64,000 nt of DNA from Bromus sterilis (Eukaryota > Streptophyta > Magnoliopsida > Poales > Poaceae). The DNA lies in the NCBI GenBank assembly GCA_950022295.1, contig OX465597.1, positions 184,945,016 through 185,009,015 of the forward strand, written 5' to 3'. How positions within the stretch are numbered: position 1 is the first letter of the stretch; each line of letters starts with the position of its first letter. The notes below the pieces were generated by a model. The model was given only the letters and a program-made list of their open reading frames with translations, did not search any database and was not told where the DNA came from. Both the position numbers and the translations under genes were made by a program. Positions 46,004 to 58,735 of this stretch are shown in pieces.

Positions 46004-47597
46004 ACCCTGACCTAGTGAAGCGCACCTTCTACGCTCAGGTCAGCCAGATTCGACGCAAGATGACACCTACATAAGATCCAATGAGAGCATGCTGCTTAGG
46101 GATCATCATATCATCAACCAATAGTAGGTCCAAGCCATGGATGTAGAGGTTAATGCTCCAACACTGATTGGTAAGCATAGCTCGTCCATGAGAAAACTGC
46201 CACTCCCTTCAATTCCAACCAGTGTTGCACGATGTCAACCAACTCAAATAAATCCAAGAAAATATCCTCTATGGGAGACCTATTACAAAGATAAGCAGCA
46301 TACAACTACTAAGATAATATGGTTGAGTCAAAGGAAACTCGAGAGGAAGATGTTCGATAAAAGAGAAGACCAAGGGAAAGCGTGATTTTACTATATTAAT
46401 CTTAGAGATCTCAACGTTGAACTCTGGTATACAGACGAAGGGAAGGAATTTAAGATGCAAAATTATCCTCAGAATAGGCGATGATACCGCAAACCACGCC
46501 CTCAGATGAAGTGGAGGAAAACATGATTCCATTAACTAGAACTTCCTAAGATAAAAACAACTTAGGAATTGGAGAGCTTTGTGCTCTCGACTCGTCAAGA
46601 TGACCCTCAGAGAAAACACTTGACCTCCATGGACCAAGTTGGACTAATGGATCGCAATGTCGTCCCTCTTTCCCTAATGGACTAAGAGTGTGGTCCTTCC
46701 GGACGGAGTCAGGCTGGTTTCTTTTCATCATTGTAGAAGAAGATGAACATGGTACGAGTGAAGGATGGGAGAATAATGAGGAATCATACGACACCGGTTC
46801 AACCCTTATTAAGGGATTCGAGGTGATAACCGAAGTGATGATGATATAACTTCCTCAATAAACACACTCAACTAAGTGCAGAAATCAAGGCTAACCATAA
46901 ACACATGCAGTGATCGAACAGCAAGGGAGCGCCTAACAGAAGTCCATGTATGCGCAAGAAGTTCAAAAATCTTTTGCGAAGGCTCTCGTTGGAGTCTGGT
47001 TGCACACTCCTTTGAGCCAAGAAGTAGATCGTCCTTTAAAGAGGAACTTGGACGACCCGACTTCATCGGAATCATCACATCGTGTACAAGAGCTCCCCAC
47101 GGAACCTGGCTACGCGTTGATTTAGCCTCCAAGTGGTTAAACATACTGACAAAGTCTCACAACAGCCTGTATTCAAATCTTCAATGACAAACCACTCAAA
47201 GCGCTTAACAAGGGCTCTCCTCAGAACCCGACTATGCGCAAAAAGCCCAAAAAAGGGTATCAGACGCTACCAAAGGCTTGCAACAACCTGGATCTGCGTC
47301 GAGATCAGGTGGAGATATGGGCCACTTAAGCTCATCATGAAGCCTGAAGTAAAATAAGAGAAGAATCTAAATCTTCGGATATAAGGCTGGATCACGCAAC
47401 CCGGTCGGAATCAAAACGAAGGCCCAGAAATCCCGTACCCAGAGCTCCATCTGCAACGACAAGAAGGAGCCTGATGAAGGAAGAGTATGGACCTAGCCAA
47501 AGTAACAACTCGAAGAGCTCACCCAAACTTCGCACCTTCTAAAGACAGAAGCTTGGCGTGAGGGGAAGGTTGAACTCCAGACAAGCTTAGGGGCTAC
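46004..47597 (+). other. 3' internal region of a plus-strand Tat-type element, non-coding
   Basis: There is no domain-bearing frame. Loosely repeated blocks at 46940-47230 share wording such as GGCTCTCGTTGGAGTC / GGGCTCTCCTCAGAACC and AGCGC..TTAAC. The stretch ends in a purine-rich TTAGGGGCTAC just before an LTR start, which gives its orientation. Confidence 0.5.
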
Positions 47598-48053
47598 TAA
47601 CGGTGTGCAATACCGAGGGTGGCCCACATAAGGGTTAAACTAGGCTCTATGGCCCAAGGTGTCCCCCACGGTGCGTACCAAAGTAGGACTTTGAGAGGAG
47701 CACAGAGTCCTCTTTCCCGAAGATTGAAAGGCTTGTCTTACAAGACTATAACTCATAGCTATTTTCATAGTTGTATGTCGGCTACTCCTTGTAATCTTAG
47801 GCTCATTACCCTTATATAAAGTAATGCCTGGAGAAACTCGAGATCATATTGACATTCATCTTGATAGAACTAGACACATTGTAACCCCTCTTTCGAGGTG
47901 ACCTACACCATCAATAATCAAAACTAGCAGGAGTAGGATTTAATCTGCCATGAGGCTCCGAACCTCGGTAAATCCCTCACATATTCTTTTTTCTGGTACT
48001 TTCAAAGACTCACACCATTCTATCGAGACATCTACCGGATTTATACCCGGGCA
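47598..48053 (+). repeat. LTR of a Tat-type gypsy element (~0.46 kb)
   Basis: It begins after GGGGCTAC as TAACGGTGTGC (TG altered to TA). It has TATATAAA at 47813-47820 and typical Tat LTR wording downstream: GAGGTGACCTACACCATCAA, then GAACCTCGGTAAATC. The right end near 48053 (...CCCGGGCA) is a guess. Confidence 0.6.
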
Positions 48054-48907
48054 CGCCCAATTTTGGTTTCAGATCTGATGGCGCATGCATAGAAGTTGGA
48101 TCCCGATATTCACCGAACGTTCGGTCGACCTGGGAAACGGCCCGAACGATTTTGCTCGACCGAGCTGCTGCACCCGCCCGAACGGCCGTCGCCATCCTCC
48201 GCCTCCTCACACGCGTATCATCCCCCCCCCACCTCCACCACCCCGCGGTGGCGGAAATCTGCCCTCCACCATGTCGGCGGAAATCTGCCCTCCACCGCGT
48301 CCACGGAAATCTGTCCTCCACCGCGGCGACAATCTCTCCTCCGCCATCGCGCAAATCCCTCTCTCCCTGGTGAGAGAGGAACTACTACCCCGACGACATG
48401 TCCACCGAAGAAACAAGGTACGACTATCGTCCTTGCCATCATCGTGGGGTAGTTTTTGCCACTCGTATGAAACCTTTATTGGAGTTCATGCTAATTTGTT
48501 CTTCGAGGCCTTCCAATTTTGGTTGGACATGCTAGTAGGTGCCCCTATGATGATTGACATCCAACTAAGTATGCTCTTGCCAACCAACTGCTTGTATTGT
48601 TGCCATCCATCCAGTTGTAAGTGTCCTTCAGTTTGCTACTAAAATCAAACCAGGAATTGCTTATTTGTTGTAAGCAAAATCCCCTACCTAATTGCCATCA
48701 AACTCCTTGTGTAGTTGCTATCCAAATTATTATGTACTTTCCATACAAATCCTTATGTAGTTTCCATCCAAATCTTTATGTTGTTGCCATCCAAATCCTT
48801 ATGTTGTTTCCATCCAAATCCTTCAGTAGTTGACAACAAACTAGTTTTATATCTCGTTGTAATTGTCGAATCTAACCTTGCTGATTTTGTACCATGTAGA
48901 GTAGAAC
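48054..48907 (+). other. 5' region of the Mutator-like element with short tandem repeats
   Basis: A GC-rich leader (48090-48400) contains three copies of a GGAAATCTG(C/T)CCTCCACC unit at about 48250-48330. Frames through it are low-complexity Pro/Arg and are not called. 48697-48834 is a separate 23-bp array. Terminal inverted repeats of the element could not be fixed because the right end lies beyond the window. Confidence 0.5.
48697..48834. repeat. Tandem array, 6 x 23 bp
   Basis: Units follow ATCCAAATCCTTATGTTGTTTCC with no gaps. Two of the six junctions read TTGCCAT or TTGCTAT, linking the array to the TTGCCAT motif found throughout this element. Confidence 0.9.
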
Positions 48908-49611
48908 ATGGATTCAGGGGATGAAGCAGATGATTGGTTGCGTAGACAGTCAGCTCCACAAGGATGGGATCCGCAAGACTATGCATGCTTCATGGGTTCA
49001 GGACCATTGTTGCCTCTTCTACGAACAATAGAAGGTGTGTCCTTTGAAAATCCTTCATTGGGCACAAATCCATGGCAAGCAAGTTGTGAAAATGACGTTA
49101 ACCAAAGGCTATTCATTGGTGGACCGGATCTCGGTAAGTGTCACCTATGAGACAACGATTGCATGATTTTTATTTCTAGCAAATAGAATTGCCATGTATT
49201 GGTGCAACCAATAACTACCTTATTTGTATGACTAGGATTTCCATACATGAGTCTGTTGAATTTCCATCTCTCCCTTATATGGAATTGCCAACCGCCCCAA
49301 CAATTTTGAGTGATTACCATTTATAAGCTCTCTAGAAAAATTGATGCCCAAAATACTAGCATTCCTAACCTCTTTATTAAAAGAGAAAATGTATTGTACT
49401 AGAAAGTAGAATTGAAACATATACGTGAATGACAATTGACACAAATTGAAAATACCTTTTTTGAACAGGATCTGGTCAAACAAGTAGCGCAATGCTGAGG
49501 GGCGTGGAGACAAGATCTTCGATGGGTAAGTCCAAAATTGTTAAGCGTGTTGTGGACATGATAAGACAATGGTGCATGAAGGACTTCCCCATGCCCATAA
49601 CATAGTGTGTA

Positions 49612-49616
49612 CATGC
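49612..49616. repeat. Target-site duplication CATGC (left copy)
   Basis: It matches CATGC at 57953-57957. Confidence 0.95.
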
Positions 49617-51422
49617 TGTTGGGGTTCGTGGCAGAAAACACAAATTTTTCCTTGACCTACGATACTCAATCCCAAGACCTATGCTATGCTGATGCAAGTA
49701 ACGGACAGAAATAGATCACATACCAGTATGTAGTCCGTTAAGCGGGAAACGTTCCCGCATGAACGTGGTTGGTGTAGTCGTACCGGCAATCCCCGATGCC
49801 GCGCAGGTCCACGATGACTCCTGTAGCCACCCGATCCTTGCGGACCGATGACGGGATTACGTCCCCGTCGGAACGTTGCTGATGAAGACCTCGCGATACG
49901 ACCACGACGATGAAGTAGCACCACAAGTGTAGTGCCTCGCGGGATTATACACATACAGTATACCCGACGTCCCTCCGGGCTCCGAACCAGTAGAGCAGCG
50001 GAAAGAAGATAGATTCGGATCCCAATTCCAGCAGCACGACGGCGTGCGTATAGTGGAGAAATCCCCAACCCAGAGCAGCCTCCAAACAAGGGGAGTCCAC
50101 TCAAAGGAAGGAGAAAGGAGGGAGAGAGATGAGAAACTTTTCTCAAAAAATTCATGATTAAAAGGGCACCCCTACCCCTCCTTATATAGGCCAAGGAGGG
50201 GTGACACCCCCCCCTCCACTTCCGGGGTGGGACTAATCCCAAGGGGGGGGGTGTGGCGCACCAAATAAAGGGGGTGGGCCCCTCTATGGCGCCATGGCCC
50301 ATGGGGGAGGACTCCCTCTCCCCCTAATGGGCCCTATGAGGCCCATATGCCTTTTAATTCATTTTTAATTATATTTAAATATATTTTAATATTTAATTCA
50401 GATAATTAAATAATAAAACATATATTTAAACATTATTAAATATATTTTGAACCTTTCAAAATACCCAGAACAACTCCGGCCTTCATCGGAACAATTCCGG
50501 CCATCACCGGAACAATTCCGGTGTTCTCTCCAATTTCTCCGGTGATCCCGAATCAATCCTTACTGCGTCGAGTACCCTTAAGTGTAACACCCTACGGTCC
50601 GGGAAACAGCAGACATGATCGGGACAACTCTCATTGATCAATGACTAATCAATTGGACCTGGTTACAATCCTTGATAGCCCCTGCGCTTCCATCGAATGA
50701 ACTTCAATCGCTGTTGGATCCGTTAACCGTGTGCCTGTTCCCTTTGTCCCATGGTACTTTTCTTGTCCGAGGTTTGATCATCAGTATCCACTATACCTAG
50801 TTCGTCCTCGTTCTCAACAAACAAGTTTACTCGTTCCCGTGATATTACAACTCCGTGACCTAGTCACACGTTTGCAAACTTTATGATGTAACATCACCGA
50901 GTGGGCCCAGAGTACCTATCCGTCACACGGATGGACAAATCCCGCTTTGATCTATTTGCATACTCATTAACCATCTATTTCGGAATAACCAAAGTGCACC
51001 GTTATAGCCAGCATATTTCAGTCAGGCGGTGGGATACAAATCAAAGCATCCTAATAGATCGTAATTACGTATGATCATACGGTCAAAGGATCTGGTCACT
51101 ACGTTATAGTTATCGCAATGTCGAACTATGTGACTTGATCACATCGCAACACTTCTGGTGGGTGTATGTCCATCATATCATTATCGAATGATACGACTCC
51201 ATTGTCAACAGACGCCATTGTCTCATGATCAGGAAACCTTGATCATCAATCGCCCAATGGACTAGTATACTAGGGTTAACTAGGGACCTGGTTGTTTGTA
51301 TACCACACCTGTATTAATGTTTCCGCTTAATACAGTTCTAGCATAGTATCAAACGTATTATGAACTAATGGAATATGCTCGATAAAACATATTTTATTTG
51401 CCTCTAGGGCACATTCCCAACA
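49617..51422 (-). repeat. 3' LTR of Copia-3 (left)
   Basis: On the sense strand it starts TGTTGGGAATGTGCCC at 51422. It is nearly identical to 56147-57952. TATATAAG reads on the minus strand near 50180. Confidence 0.95.
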
Positions 51423-51437
51423 GTCTCCCACTTGCAC
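51423..51437 (-). other. Polypurine tract of Copia-3
   Basis: GTGCAAGTGGGAGAC on the sense strand sits directly before the 3' LTR. Confidence 0.9.
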
Positions 51438-54400
51438 TAGAGTACAAATAATCTAGTTGCATTTTCTCTGGATCATAACTCCTTATTGATCATGCTTGCC
51501 CGTGGAAGAGGTTGTATCAACGGTCTAGGTACCATTCAGAACCGTATGTCCTTTTGCAAATCATAATGTCACCTAATTTGACATTCCTTCATTATCCACT
51601 ATAATGATGAGGTATATATTTTGGCGGTGAAGTGAGACTTCGTTTGATGTGTCATAGCAATGACATCCGGTGGGTCACGCGGACTTTCCCATAGTCATGC
51701 ACACTTGAAACTCACTCAATCATAAGTCTAACTTCTTAAGCCAGAATATAACTCCTGCTACTTCTAAAGCAGCCACATCAATGTAGATTCAATCCTTAGT
51801 GCATTGTATGCAACTTTGATGTCTAACCATGTTTCTTTCAACTTAGGCATTCATTAGTATGATATCTCAATTTTCTAGGTTAGTGTCAAAACTTGAACCA
51901 ACATAACATTTATGGTCAAGTCCACTATCCTTTACAAATTTGAGATGTATCCTCAGTTCTCTTCAGACACTGAAGGATAAACTTAACTCTTTGTTCAATG
52001 ATTTACTCATAAATCATATCACAACATGTTCTTACTTCTAAGAACTTGGGTCACATTACGTCGAGTACAAAACTCTGGTTTTATATGAAAGAACCTATGA
52101 CAAAGGCATAGAGGATCCAACACATCCATTTCTTTCATTAACCATTAACCATTGTTCTTGTACTGAGATTAACTCAATACTTCTCTTGGATATACAAGTA
52201 AGGACCACTTCTTGACTTGTCCCATTCTGAACTTCAGAATCTTATCCAGGAAAGTATTACGACTCAATGTTATTAAACACATATCTATATTAATAGATCT
52301 TCAATGCTTAATACTTTATTCATCTTCATTTATGAAAGATTCAAATAATCATTAACACCAACTGCACCATTCATAATATGTTATCCATATATGAGAATGT
52401 TATCATGCTCCCACTCAAATATGTCATGCACATATTAAGTTATAGGATAACACTCATATTGCTCCCACTCAAATATGTCAGCCACATATAAGACAAGGAT
52501 AACATCCACATGGCTCCCACTTAGATATGTCAGACACATATTAAGTTCAGGATACTAACCACATGGCTCCTACTCAAATATGTCATTTACATATAAGTAT
52601 AGGATAATACTCCCATAGCTCCCACTCAAAATATGTCGTCTACATATATCAAGTTTCAGGAAACTATTCAGCTCCCACTCAGTTTCATGCAAAAGCATGT
52701 TTCCTCGATATTTTGGCTAAGTCCAAAATCCTTTGATCATTCATCAAATCGAGAATTCAGTTTACGAGACACTAGTATCCATATGTTTTTCCAAAACCTT
52801 CTGGTTTTACCAATTACAACACTTCTTCAAATACAGGATTTGAGGAAGTCACGGTATTGATAACAATTTGGATCAATCGTAGTGAATATCCCATTGACTC
52901 AAGCATTGCTACACATTGTAGTCAACCCATTGAATTTGTCAGAAACAATCTTTGTGACAAACCAATCTTGACGTCCCTTTGATGTTCACATTTATTCCTC
53001 ATAACTCTGAAGTTATTGTGAATATCAAGTAACCTCCTTACTTGATAAGATTCAAGCAATCTTAAATGTAACTCAACATAGGATTTCATGACTCATAGTC
53101 ATATCTCGTACTTAGGTCCACCATCGCTTCTTTGTAGTTCATAGGAATGTCTTGTTCCATTAACATGACAAGTGAATCATGAATATCATTTTGCATCAAG
53201 GGCAAATATATATATTCTTGAATCCTACCTTTCTTAGTAAAAGCTCCCATCAGAAGATCATGATCATTATCATTAGTTTCTCCTCTTATTGTAGAGTTTT
53301 GCTTTCAGAACATATTCCGTTGCACTACTCTGACATTTGGAGGCAAGGTCAATTACCTTGGTTGAACTTTCACCTTTCTTCCATTACCACATTTATCAAG
53401 AACAATTCTTGACAAACACCAAGCATAGCAATACAAGTTTTGCTCCTTTTGGTTCTAGTTGTGGAAGATGCATCCATAGTTGTCTAAGGATACACTACAA
53501 AGATAATTTATCTTACATAAATCAAGCTTCCTAGAAACCACAACACACCATGACATATATAGTGTTGGTTTCCACGAACTCAGATGGTTCCCTATGCTGA
53601 AGTGAGTGTTTGCATATTAAATTAATAACTCTAAACAATAATAACGTAACTTGGTAAGAGATAACTTAGACCATACACTTTTTCATAGAATATGATCACA
53701 ATGTTCGTGCACGTCAATCATATTGAAGTGTCTCAAGACATTGCAATTTGTGGAACAACTTTCACACAAGTCTTTATGCCCAAGACTAACTCAAAACATT
53801 TGTCACTTTGATCAAATCGTAGAGACTTGTCTTTCTTGTTAATTTAATATCCATTTTTACTCTGAAATCCCTTTTGATCATATCAAATTATTTCAGACTC
53901 ATGTTTCATTAGTGAATACAAATATTCATCTAAGTCCACATACGAAGTTCACGAAATAATGAAATTCACCACATGCTGACATACGATACATCACGATGTA
54001 TGATATTCAACAATCAGTACACAATCTGTTTTACCAGAATGCGAGGTTTTAGTCATCTCACCTCAAAGGCATGGTTTGTATATGTCAAGAGATCAAGTAT
54101 CTTAAGACATCATCATACCATTCATGACTTAAACTGTAGTGTCATTATTAAGCCTGGATATTTCTTGGCATTACAATATTTCTTATAAATGATCAAACAA
54201 CGATCATCAATATAAGAATAGCTCATTCATAATCGTAATGTGACCATAATAGATATCATTCATAAAAGGAGAACAACTGACTTGTTTCTCACTAATATGA
54301 ATAATTGTCTTCGCGAGATGCAAGACACACTAATAAAGTCCTCATTCAAACGATCATAAAATTTATTCATATATTAATCAATTGATAGATGTAGAGGGAG

Positions 54401-56132
54401 AGTGTTGTCGACCATCAACTATCTTGATTACCGTCAGCACACATTGTCACCTCATCCCTTCCAAGCCACTCTTAAGCAGTAAGTTCAAGCATCGAATACT
54501 TAATCAGCCGCAATTAGTGTTTCGTGGGGAAAGACATTTATAACTTGTATATCAAATATACTTTCTCCGTCAATGACCATTCCTGCATTGGTTCTACTCT
54601 TAAAGTTCTTAACTTTAACCATGACCTCATGACAGGTGAACGATTGTCCTTCATGACATAGTCCAGACATGGTCTTTGTAACTGGGAGGAAGCGGATGTA
54701 ACTCCCTAGTTATCGCAAAGTAACCAGTCATTTAGTAGTCCAAGTTATACACAAGGTGTTCCATGTATCTTATACATTTTCCAAGTGACTTTCTCAGCAG
54801 GTTGTTCCTTCCACCATAGTTGAAAGAAACCCCGTCCATATACTCATATTCCATTTCTCTGATTTGTGACCAAGTGCTTTCATGTTCACCTAGCACGTCA
54901 TACGTGTTGGTTAACATGCATTCACAATTCAGACTCATAGAATGAAGTATGGTGTATTGGACAGTCATTCATAAGTGACGGTGAGTACGATACTCATCAT
55001 CATCTTCCTTGAATACGGAGTTATCAGGTGTATCTCCTAGCAGTTCTTCGTATTATGTTTAACAAGTCATTACTAACGAGTATGTCTCTAATGGTGTTGG
55101 TACACATCAATGAAGTAAGACCCTTTTACCTTAAGTTCTATCATACTAAAAGAGCCATAGTTCTAAACATTGGTATGACGTTATCTACAATGATATTTGC
55201 AAAGACATGAAGATTAAGTTCATAATATGGAGTTCATGTTTCAAAAACAATTCTGGAACTCCCACTCAGACAAACATCCCTCATAGTTTGTTCTAAGTGA
55301 TTACACGATCCTTGAAGAACATACCTCCCCCGTGTGACACAACCATCAGTATGTTGTTCAAGGTAGGCCATCATGCCAATCACATCATCTATGTGACTCA
55401 TGCTCAACCTTTCGGTCTCTTGTGTCCCGAGGCCATGTCTGCACATGCCAGGCTCGCCACAATAACCTTAGTGAGTATATGCTGCGTATGCAAGGCCATG
55501 TTTCTGGACATGCTAGGCTTGCTCCACCCATCTCTTGTGAACGTAAAAATGTTTGACACCCGTGTGACACGTGATGCCTCCATAATGAAGAACTTTCCAG
55601 ATGGTGCTTCACTAAGGAAGGACACTTTGTTGGATTGGTGAGGGATCATCCTATTATGCTACCGTCGTATATCTAACATATTAGCAAAACAGGATCCAAC
55701 AGTATAAATCATACTTGCTATGATTCCCCCCGACATGCAAATTAAAGTTGAAAACGCCTTTCTACTTTATCTTTTGCAAGTTTTACGTGGCTGCTAGGGG
55801 TTTCGAGAAAAGAACCGCTTTCTATCCTGCGAAAACAAGCCACAACACCAATCCCGCAATTGTCTCTATTACACCCCTGTCGGGGCCCTCCGTTGCAAAC
55901 ATCTTCGCATCGCTAATGCAGAGAGACAGACACCCCCCCAGCCACTTTATATGGTACAAGCCATATGTCAAGCGTGGAACCAGTCTCGCGTAAACGCGTA
56001 AGGTCGGTCGGGGGCCGCTTCATCAAACATTGCCGCAATGCTAAATGAGTACACGTGAGAGGGTAACAATTGAGAATTTATGCCCACATACTAGATGTGT
56101 TCTATCCGTACAATACATCTACGCATAGCCTT
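51438..56132 (-). pseudogene. Copia-3 internal region, remnants of gag-pol only
   Basis: In sense direction it begins with a leader (56132 to about 55260) and a gag-like remnant near 54730-54968 that matches the gag-like part of Copia-2. It then passes through dispersed pol remnants to the polypurine tract. The RT catalytic region corresponds to 52380-52400, next to a 53-bp array. Stops occur every few dozen codons in all frames. As the LTRs are almost identical, this decay predates the insertion. Confidence 0.75.
52407..52690. repeat. Tandem array of ~53-bp units in Copia-3
   Basis: GCTCC(C/T)ACT starts units at 52407, 52461, 52513, 52566, 52618 and 52671 (spacing 52-54). Each unit continues with AAATATGTCA and an ACATAT stretch. 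On the sense strand the unit reads ATGACATATTTGAGTGGGAGC, close to the RT YVDDI-coding segment of Copia-2 (43236-43250) joined to a purine-rich motif. Confidence 0.92.
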
Positions 56133-56145
56133 GCTCATGATACCA
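56133..56145 (-). other. Primer binding site of Copia-3 (altered tRNA-iMet type)
   Basis: The sense strand reads TGGTATCATGAGC beside the 5' LTR. The usual site is TGGTATCAGAGC, so one base is added within it. The initiator Met assignment is by resemblance. Confidence 0.8.
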
Positions 56146-56146
56146 C

Positions 56147-57952
56147 TGATGGGGTTCGTGGCAGAAAACACAAATTTTTCCTTGACCTACGATACCCAAT
56201 CCCAAGACCTATGCTATGCTGATGCAAGTAACGGACAGAAATAGATCACATACCAATATGTAGTCCGTTAAGCGGGAAACGTTCCCGCATGAACGTGGTT
56301 GGTGTAGTCGTACCGGCAATCCCCGATGCCGCGCAGGTCCACGATGACTCCTGTAGCCACCCGATCCTTGCGGACCGATGACGGGATTACGTCCCCGTCG
56401 GAACGTTGCTGATGAAGACCTCGCGATACGACCACGACGATGAAGTAGCACCACAAGTGTAGTGCCTCACGGGATTATACACATACAGTATACCCGACGT
56501 CCCTCCGGGCTCCGAACCAGTAGAGCAGCGGAAAGAAGATGGATTCGGATCCCGATTCCAGCAGCACGACGGCGTGCGTATAGTGGAGAAATCCCCAACC
56601 CAGAGCAGCCTCCAAACAAGGGGAGTCCACTCAAAGGAAGGAGAAAGGAGGGAGAGAGATGAGAAACTTTTCTCAAAAAATTCATGATTAAAAGGGCACC
56701 CCTACCCCTCCTTATATAGGCCAAGGAGGGGTGACACCCCCCCTCCACTTCCGGGGTGGGACTAATCCCAAGGGGGGGGTGTGGCGCACCAAATAAAGGG
56801 GGTGGGGCCCTCTATGGCGCCATGGCCCATGGGGGAGGACTCCCTCTCCCCCTAATGGGCCCTATGAGGCCCATATGCCTTTTAATTCATTTTTAATTAT
56901 ATTTAAATATATTTTAATATTTAATTCAGATAATTAAATAATAAAACATATATTTAAACATTATTAAATATATTTTGAACCTTTCAAAATACCCAGAACA
57001 ACTTCCGGCCTTCATCGGAACAATTCCGGCCATCACCGGAACAATTCCGGTGTTCTCTCCAATTTCTCCGGTGATCCCGAATCAATCCTTACTGCGTCGA
57101 GTACCCTTAAGTGTAACACCCTACGGTCCGGGAAACAGCAGACATGATCGAGACAACTCTCATTGATCAATGACTAATCAATTGGACCTGGTTACAATCC
57201 TTGATAGCCCCTGCGCTTCCATCGAATGAACTTCAATCGCTGTTGGATCCGTTAACCGTGTGCCTGTTCCCTTTGTCCCATGGTACTTTGCTTGTCCGAG
57301 GTTTGATCATCGGTATCCACTATACCTAGTTCGTCCTCGTTCTCAACAAACAAGTTTACTCGTTCCCGTGATATTACAACTCCGTGACCTAGTCACACGT
57401 TTGCAAACTTTATGATGTAACATCACCGAGTGGGCCCAGAGTACCTATCCGTCACACGGATGGACAAATCCCGCTTTGATCTATTTGCATACTCATTAAC
57501 CATCTATTTCGGAATACCCAAAGTGCACCATTATAGCCAGCATATTTCAGTCAGGCGGTGGGATACAAATCAAAGCATCCTAATAGATCGTAATTACGTA
57601 TGATCATTACGGTCAAAGGATCTGGTCACTACGTTATAGTTATCGCAATGTCGAACTATGTGACTTGATCACATCGCAACACTTCTGGTGGGTGTATGTC
57701 CATCATGTCATTATCCAATGATACGACTCCATTGTCAACAGACGCCATTGTCTCATGATCAGGAAACCTTGATCATCAATCGCCCAATGGACTAGTATAC
57801 TAGGGTTAACTAGGGACCTGGTTGTTTGTATACCACACCTGTATTAATGTTTCCGCTTAATACAGTTCTAGCATAGTATCAAACGTATTATGAACTAATG
57901 GAATATGCTCGATAAAACATATTTTATTTGCCTCTAGGGCACATTCCCAACA
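56147..57952 (-). repeat. 5' LTR of Copia-3 (right)
   Basis: On the sense strand it runs from TGTTGGGAATGTGCCC (57952) to ...CCCCATCA (56147). The TATA motif TATATAA lies at 56712-56718 on the minus strand. The inner end has TCA where the other LTR has ACA. Confidence 0.95.
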
Positions 57953-57957
57953 CATGC
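57953..57957. repeat. Target-site duplication CATGC (right copy)
   Basis: It pairs with 49612-49616. Confidence 0.95.
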
Positions 57958-58080
57958 AAGTAGGGAGAAGTTGCCATGCCCTAACAAGAAACTAAATGAA
58001 ATGTATCGATTACATCACAAAAATGGAATTTTTGAAGTACTATAAATATGAAATGTCACATTAGTATTGTAAAATTGTAC

Positions 58081-58735
58081 TTGCCATCAGTGATACACTA
58101 AAAATGTCATCTGTGGGACCCTAGAGTTGCCATGTGTGGGTGTATAGAATTGCCACCTGTATTTATGTGAAACTGCCATATGCATGTTAAAATGGCCATG
58201 TCTTATAATCTATTAATTACTAGACTTGCCATCATTGATACACTGAGAATGCCATATGTGGGGAACTAGTATTGCCATGTGTGGATGTATAGAATTGCCA
58301 CCTATACTTATGTGAAACTGTCATATGCAGTTAGAATTGCCATGTCTTATAATGTACTCCCTTCGATCCATAATAAGTGTCGCTTATTTTATACTAAGCT
58401 ATTATAAAATTTATACTCGATGAGCGACACTTGTATAAAATAAGCGATACTTATTATGGATCGGAGGGAGTAGTAATTAGTAGGATTGACATCTGTGATA
58501 AAGTGAAAATGCCATCTGTGGGACCCTAGTATTGCCATGTGTAGGTGTATATAATTTCCACCCCACCTATATCAAACTGCCATTTGAAGTTAAAATTGCC
58601 ATGACATATAATGTAGTCATGACTAGGATTGCCATATGTGATACACTGAAAATGACATATGTCTGAAACTATAATTTCCACCTCTACTTATATGAAACCG
58701 CCATCCGCAGCTAAAAATGCAAAACAAAAGTGTAA
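58081..58735. repeat. Tandem repeat, ~4 units of ~145 bp, TTGCCAT-rich
   Basis: Units begin at about 58081, 58226, 58496 and 58629 with TTGCCAT or TTGACAT. They share GATACACT(A/G)A(A/G)AATG and GTATAGAATTGCCACCT and end TTGCCATGTCTTATAATGTA. The Stowaway MITE interrupts the second unit. The array lies in intron 2 of the FAR1-like gene and ends just before the exon 3 acceptor at 58754. Confidence 0.85.
58357..58470. mobile_element. Stowaway-type MITE (114 bp), TA duplication
   Basis: It begins CTCCCTTCGATCCATAATAA and ends with the inverted TTATTATGGATCGGAGGGAG-like arm, flanked by TA at 58355-58356 and 58471-58472. Arms pair over about 35 bases. The CTCCCTCCG-like terminus and TA target are typical of Tc1/mariner-derived Stowaway elements of grasses. 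Confidence 0.95.

Larger units (their letters stand above)
49617..57952 (-). mobile_element. Complete, young, non-coding copia element (8336 bp)
   Basis: Two 1806-bp LTRs (49617-51422 and 56147-57952) flank 4.7 kb. Duplications CATGC lie on both sides. The primer site and polypurine tract show that it reads on the minus strand. An eye count finds about 14 substitutions and 4-5 single-base indels between the LTRs, under 1% divergence, so insertion is recent. Yet the internal region has no frame over about 120 codons and only faint copia gag/pol resemblance. Proteins must come from another element. It sits inside intron 2 of the FAR1-like transposase gene. Confidence 0.95.

Noticed and set aside
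48085..48642. A 185-codon ORF upstream of the FAR1-like gene
   Set aside because: It is Pro-rich and built largely from a short GGAAATCTG repeat, with overlapping frames on both strands.
52407..52690. CRISPR-like array
   Set aside because: Units are contiguous degenerate tandem repeats without unique spacers, inside a plant retrotransposon.
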